From Chitinophaga sp. CF118 (GTDB taxonomy: Bacteria > Bacteroidota > Bacteroidia > Chitinophagales > Chitinophagaceae): a stretch of 64,000 bases of DNA. A program made the translations under genes and the position numbers. Each line of letters starts with the position of its first letter. Position 1 is the first letter of the stretch. The stretch spans positions 620,001 through 684,000 of the forward strand of contig NZ_FOMK01000004.1 in NCBI RefSeq assembly GCF_900112615.1, in the 5' to 3' direction. This document shows positions 60,929 through 64,000 of the stretch, piece by piece. Under the pieces are notes generated by a model. That model was not told the DNA's origin and did no database searches. It saw nothing but the letters and a program-made list of their open reading frames with translations.

Positions 60929-61699
60929 TTAGAGATCTTTTTCTTCTGCTGGTTCTATTCTCTCTGCTTTAATGCGCAGCCTTACATACTTTGTATACCA
61001 TTTACCGTTGCGGAAATTGGTAGCACGAAGTGATTCCTGTGCTTCCTGAAGGATGATCTCCTGATCTGCTGCCGGCACTTCTTCAAAGATGTGGTCGCCA
61101 AACATACGGATCCATTCAATGATTCCGTTCTCAGGGTCGGCCAGTTCGGTTTCGCGGTCAAAGTACTGTACCTGGTTTACACGGAAATCGTATTCTTCCA
61201 GCAGGGAAGTATACTCTCCTACTGAAGGGAAATACCAGATCGGCTTATAAGTGTATCCATGCTTTTGCATTGCCTTGTCCAGCGCCCCAATTATATCATC
61301 CACATTTCCCTTTCCTCCCATTTCCAGTACCAGGCGTCCGCCGGGCACCAGGTGCTGATAGATACGGTCCAGGACTTTCTCTTTCTGACGGATCCAGTGG
61401 AGGACGGCACTGGAAAAAACAGCATCAAACTTTTCCGGTAATGTAAAAGAGGTAGCATCTGCCACTACAAATTTAACGTCCGGGAAGTGGTTCTTTGCGC
61501 TGGCTATCATGGCAGCAGAACTGTCTAAACCTATTACCTGTGCGCCGGCAGCAGCCAGTTGTGCGGTGAGCTCTCCTGTGCCACAGCCCAGGTCCAGGAT
61601 CTTTTCCCCTTCCTTTGGTTCTAGCCATTCCACCAGGCTATTGCCATATTGGAATACAAAAGCATGCTTTTCTTTATACAATTCAGCGTTCCAGGCCAT
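60929..61699 (-). CDS. SAM-dependent methyltransferase, trans-aconitate methyltransferase-like
   Basis: 256 residues, class I methyltransferase. SAM motif ILDLGCGTGELT (about 34-45), acidic VIGLDSSAAMI, FDAVFSSAVLHWIRQKE and GGRLVLEMGGKGNV. The overall pattern, especially SAVLHWI followed by GGRLVLEMGGKGN, resembles trans-aconitate 2-methyltransferase (Tam). It sits inside the leu operon: 2 bp after leuC and 43 bp before leuD. A substrate linked to isopropylmalate or aconitate-like tricarboxylates is therefore attractive but inferred. Confidence 0.82.
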   Translation of the reverse strand: MAWNAELYKEKHAFVFQYGNSLVEWLEPKEGEKILDLGCGTGELTAQLAAAGAQVIGLDSSAAMIASAKNHFPDVKFVVADATSFTLPEKFDAVFSSAVLHWIRQKEKVLDRIYQHLVPGGRLVLEMGGKGNVDDIIGALDKAMQKHGYTYKPIWYFPSVGEYTSLLEEYDFRVNQVQYFDRETELADPENGIIEWIRMFGDHIFEEVPAADQEIILQEAQESLRATNFRNGKWYTKYVRLRIKAERIEPAEEKDL

Positions 61700-61701
61700 A
61701 G

Positions 61702-63099
61702 TTATACTAATTCTCTTACGTCAGTTACTTTTCCGGTAATTGCGGCAGCAGCGGCAGACAGTGGGCTGGCCAGGAAGGTACGGGCGTTTGGACCCTGACG
61801 ACCTTCAAAGTTACGATTGGAAGTAGAAATACAATACATACCAGCCGGAATCTTGTCTTCATTCATACCCAGGCAGGCAGAGCAGCCGGGTTGACGCAGC
61901 TGAAAACCTGCAGCTTCAAATATTTTATCTATTCCTTCCTTTTTAGCCTGTGCCTCTACCTGTTTGGAACCAGGTACTATCCATGCTACAACTCCTTCTG
62001 CTTTATGTTTTCCTTTCACAAACTCTGCTACCAGTCGCAGATCTTCTATGCGGGAGTTGGTACAACTTCCTATAAACACATAATCCACCTTTTTACCCAG
62101 CAGTCCGCTACCAGGTTCCAGGCCCATATATTCCAGTGATTTTCTGAAAGACGCTTTTTCTTTCTCCTCCATCTGCTCTACAGAAGGAATATGCTGAGTA
62201 ACTCCTATTCCCATACCAGGATTGGTACCGTAGGTGATCATCGGTTCGATATCTGCTGCGTCAAAGGTGAGCGTTACGTCAAATTCTGCATCTTTATCGG
62301 TAGATAAAGTCTTCCAGTAAGCCAGCGCTTTATCCCAATCTGCTCCCTTTGGTGCAAATTCACGGCCTTTAATATATTCGAAAGTAATCTCGTCGGGCGC
62401 TATCAGTCCACCGCGGGCCCCCATTTCTATACTCATGTTACAGATGGTCATACGGGCTTCCATGCTCAGGCTGCGGATTGCCTCACCGGCATATTCCACA
62501 AAGTACCCTGTAGCACCGGATGCGGAGATCTTCGAGATGATATACAGAATGATATCTTTGGATAACACTCCTTTTTTCAGCTGCCCGTTCACTTCAATCT
62601 TCATGCGTTTTGGACGGTATTGCAGAATGCACTGGGTAGCCAGCACCTGTTCTACCTCCGAAGTACCAATACCAAAAGCGATGGCACCAAAGGCACCGTG
62701 TGTGCTGGTATGACTGTCGCCACAAACGATGGTCATTCCCGGCAGGGTTATTCCCAACTCGGGCCCTATCACGTGAACGATACCCTGGTAAGGATGGCCC
62801 AAACCATATAGTTCTACTCCAAATTCTTTTGTATTGGTGGTCAGCATTTCTACCTGCTTACGGCTCAATGCTTCTTTAATTGGCAGATGCTGATCAATTG
62901 TAGGTACGTTATGATCGGCCGTTGCTCTTGTTTTAGCGGTACGGAACACGGGGATACCTCTTTTACGCAAGCCATCGAATGCCTGCGGACTGGTTACCTC
63001 GTGAATAAAATGCGTGTTGATATATACTGCATCCGGAAAACCGGGTTTGCTAAGTACCACGTGGCTATCCCAGAGTTTATCAAATAATGTTTTTCCCAT
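61702..63099 (-). CDS. leuC: 3-isopropylmalate dehydratase large subunit
   Basis: 465-residue Fe-S isomerase subunit converting 2- to 3-isopropylmalate. GDSHTSTHGAFGAIAFGIGTS (about 129-149), cluster cysteines in FIGSCTNSRIEDL and GCSACLGMNEDKIPAG, and STSNRNFEGRQGPNARTFL. First gene of the leu operon, transcribed leftward; a -7 box lies at 63165-63172. Confidence 0.97.
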   Translation of the reverse strand: MGKTLFDKLWDSHVVLSKPGFPDAVYINTHFIHEVTSPQAFDGLRKRGIPVFRTAKTRATADHNVPTIDQHLPIKEALSRKQVEMLTTNTKEFGVELYGLGHPYQGIVHVIGPELGITLPGMTIVCGDSHTSTHGAFGAIAFGIGTSEVEQVLATQCILQYRPKRMKIEVNGQLKKGVLSKDIILYIISKISASGATGYFVEYAGEAIRSLSMEARMTICNMSIEMGARGGLIAPDEITFEYIKGREFAPKGADWDKALAYWKTLSTDKDAEFDVTLTFDAADIEPMITYGTNPGMGIGVTQHIPSVEQMEEKEKASFRKSLEYMGLEPGSGLLGKKVDYVFIGSCTNSRIEDLRLVAEFVKGKHKAEGVVAWIVPGSKQVEAQAKKEGIDKIFEAAGFQLRQPGCSACLGMNEDKIPAGMYCISTSNRNFEGRQGPNARTFLASPLSAAAAAITGKVTDVRELV

Positions 63100-63164
63100 C
63101 CGTAATTACTTTTTAGAAAATGACGCAAATTGCGTTTTATGCTTCCTTCCTTTGTTTGTATCTT

Positions 63165-63172
63165 CAAAGCTA
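63165..63172 (-). promoter_or_regulatory. Candidate -7 box of the leu operon
   Basis: On the minus strand TAGCTTTG matches TAnnTTTG, 65 bp before the leuC ATG. The leader contains the near-palindrome ACGCAAATTGCGT (63124-63136). Confidence 0.4.
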
Positions 63173-63283
63173 ATAGGCAATGGTTATTACTATATAGCTA
63201 AATTTGGCCTAATTACGATATGTAACTACACCTGATGATCATCACTTATTTGATTATCAGTCAATTATAACACATTATTAACG

Positions 63284-64000
63284 ATGTCCAACAATCATCA
63301 GGATGCCCTCTTCATACTAATAAAAACGCTTACAAAGGCCGAAAAACGGAATTTCCAACTCGCTTTCAATAAAAACAACACTAAAGAGGACGTTTTATTC
63401 ATTCAGTTGTTTAACACCCTGGACAAATCGAAGGAATATGACGAAGAACTGATTCTCAAAAAGATTCCCGCAATTAAAAAGCAACAGCTTAGCAACGTAA
63501 AAGCTCATCTATACAAACAACTACTCACTACATTGCGACTGCTCTACAAGCAGAAAGACCCGCTAATAGACCTGCGGGAGCAATTAGATTATGCGCGTGT
63601 ATTGTACAGTAAGGGGTTATATAGCCAAAGCCTGAAGATCCTTTCCCGTGCCAAATCAATGGCTATGGAACAGGAAGAAGTAATGCTAAGCTATGAAATA
63701 ATAGAATTCGAAAAACTGATAGAGAGCAGACACATCACCCGCAGTCTCGAGAACCGGGCAGATGAACTGAGTGCAGAATCCAAACAGATAGAACTGCGGC
63801 TCAGCAATGTAAGCCAGTTGTCCACCCTCTCCTTGCGCATGTATGGTCTGTACCTGAAACTGGGGCATGCCCGCGATGCAAGGGACGCAGAAATGGTAAA
63901 GCTATTCTTTGAAAAAGAATTGCCTCCCAACTGCAATTCAGACATGAGCTTTTACGAAAAGATCCATCTGTACCAAGCCTATAGCTGGTATTACTATATT
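63284..64000 (+). CDS. Helical repeat-like protein of unknown function (partial)
   Basis: The frame is open from the ATG at 63284 to the right edge, 239 codons, so the 3' end is missing. It begins MSNNHQDALFILIKTLTKAEKR and is strongly helical and charged, with repeated Tyr/Leu helix pairs (DYARVLYSKGLYSQSLKILSRAKSM) that resemble tetratricopeptide repeats. No signal peptide or membrane segment. I do not recognise a specific family. Divergent from leuC with 184 bp between. The short minus-strand ORFs near 63686-63945 are shadows. Confidence 0.7.
   Translation, partial: MSNNHQDALFILIKTLTKAEKRNFQLAFNKNNTKEDVLFIQLFNTLDKSKEYDEELILKKIPAIKKQQLSNVKAHLYKQLLTTLRLLYKQKDPLIDLREQLDYARVLYSKGLYSQSLKILSRAKSMAMEQEEVMLSYEIIEFEKLIESRHITRSLENRADELSAESKQIELRLSNVSQLSTLSLRMYGLYLKLGHARDARDAEMVKLFFEKELPPNCNSDMSFYEKIHLYQAYSWYYYI

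Noticed and set aside
63124..63136. Near-palindrome ACGCAAATTGCGT in the leuC leader as a regulator site.
   Set aside because: Too short for a confident claim; noted only within the promoter entry.

Overview
The window looks like chromosomal DNA of a Bacteroidota member, most likely Chitinophagaceae (Chitinophaga-like). The evidence is a type IX secretion protein (PorQ), several Bacteroidota-typical families (DUF4421, DUF4954, DUF5683, an SDR-type threonine dehydrogenase, a non-phosphorylating L-fucose route), many small outer-membrane barrels, and promoter-like boxes of the Bacteroidota form TAnnTTTG. No rRNA, tRNA, CRISPR array, transposase or phage gene was recognised.

Layout. 1-4507 (-) is the N-terminal 1,502 codons of a giant secreted protein with Calx-beta-like repeats; it runs off the left edge. 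5077-7211 holds ahcY and pdxJ. 7212-13924 (-) holds porQ, lon, two outer-membrane proteins and a membrane-anchored metallophosphoesterase. 14261-18711 (+) holds an MBL-fold hydrolase, parA-parB, a DUF5683 protein, dapB and an Rrf2 regulator. 19076-22021 (+) is the sulfate-assimilation operon cysH-cysD-cysN, preceded by an unusual inverted array of 11-bp repeats. 22103-30321 carries an SDR-type threonine dehydrogenase, kdsA, small proteins, aconitase, a DUF4421 protein, a phosphodiesterase and purU. 31310-33340 (+) is a two-gene ATPase + RloB cassette that looks like an abortive-infection defence system. 33396-39452 (-) is a complete histidine-utilisation operon, marR-hutH-hutU-hutI-hutG, with a 36-bp palindrome at the marR promoter. 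39535-47722 holds a SET protein, bestrophin, mgtE, a degenerate histidine phosphatase, glmS, a DUF4954 protein and tag. 47805-49337 (-) is an AAA-ATPase/PD-(D/E)XK protein. 49516-51266 (-) is an MbnP + di-heme peroxidase (MbnH/MauG-like) pair. 51569-57380 (-) is an L-fucose catabolic operon. 57610-63099 (-) is leuC-methyltransferase-leuD-leuB-leuA. A partial gene starts at 63284 (+).

How it fits together. Most of the window is ordinary core metabolism in coherent operons: leucine synthesis, histidine to glutamate, sulfate to sulfite, and L-fucose to (inferred) pyruvate plus lactate. The less ordinary parts are the RloAB-like cassette, the MbnP/MbnH-like pair, the Tam-like methyltransferase inside the leu operon, the 11-bp repeat array before cysH, the MarR-type control of hut, a 139-bp long-inverted-repeat element after aconitase, and a terminator module of which 42 bp are identical after aconitase and after the fucose operon.

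All calls come from reading the sequence and translated proteins. Family names are recognised from motifs and overall sequence, not from searches.
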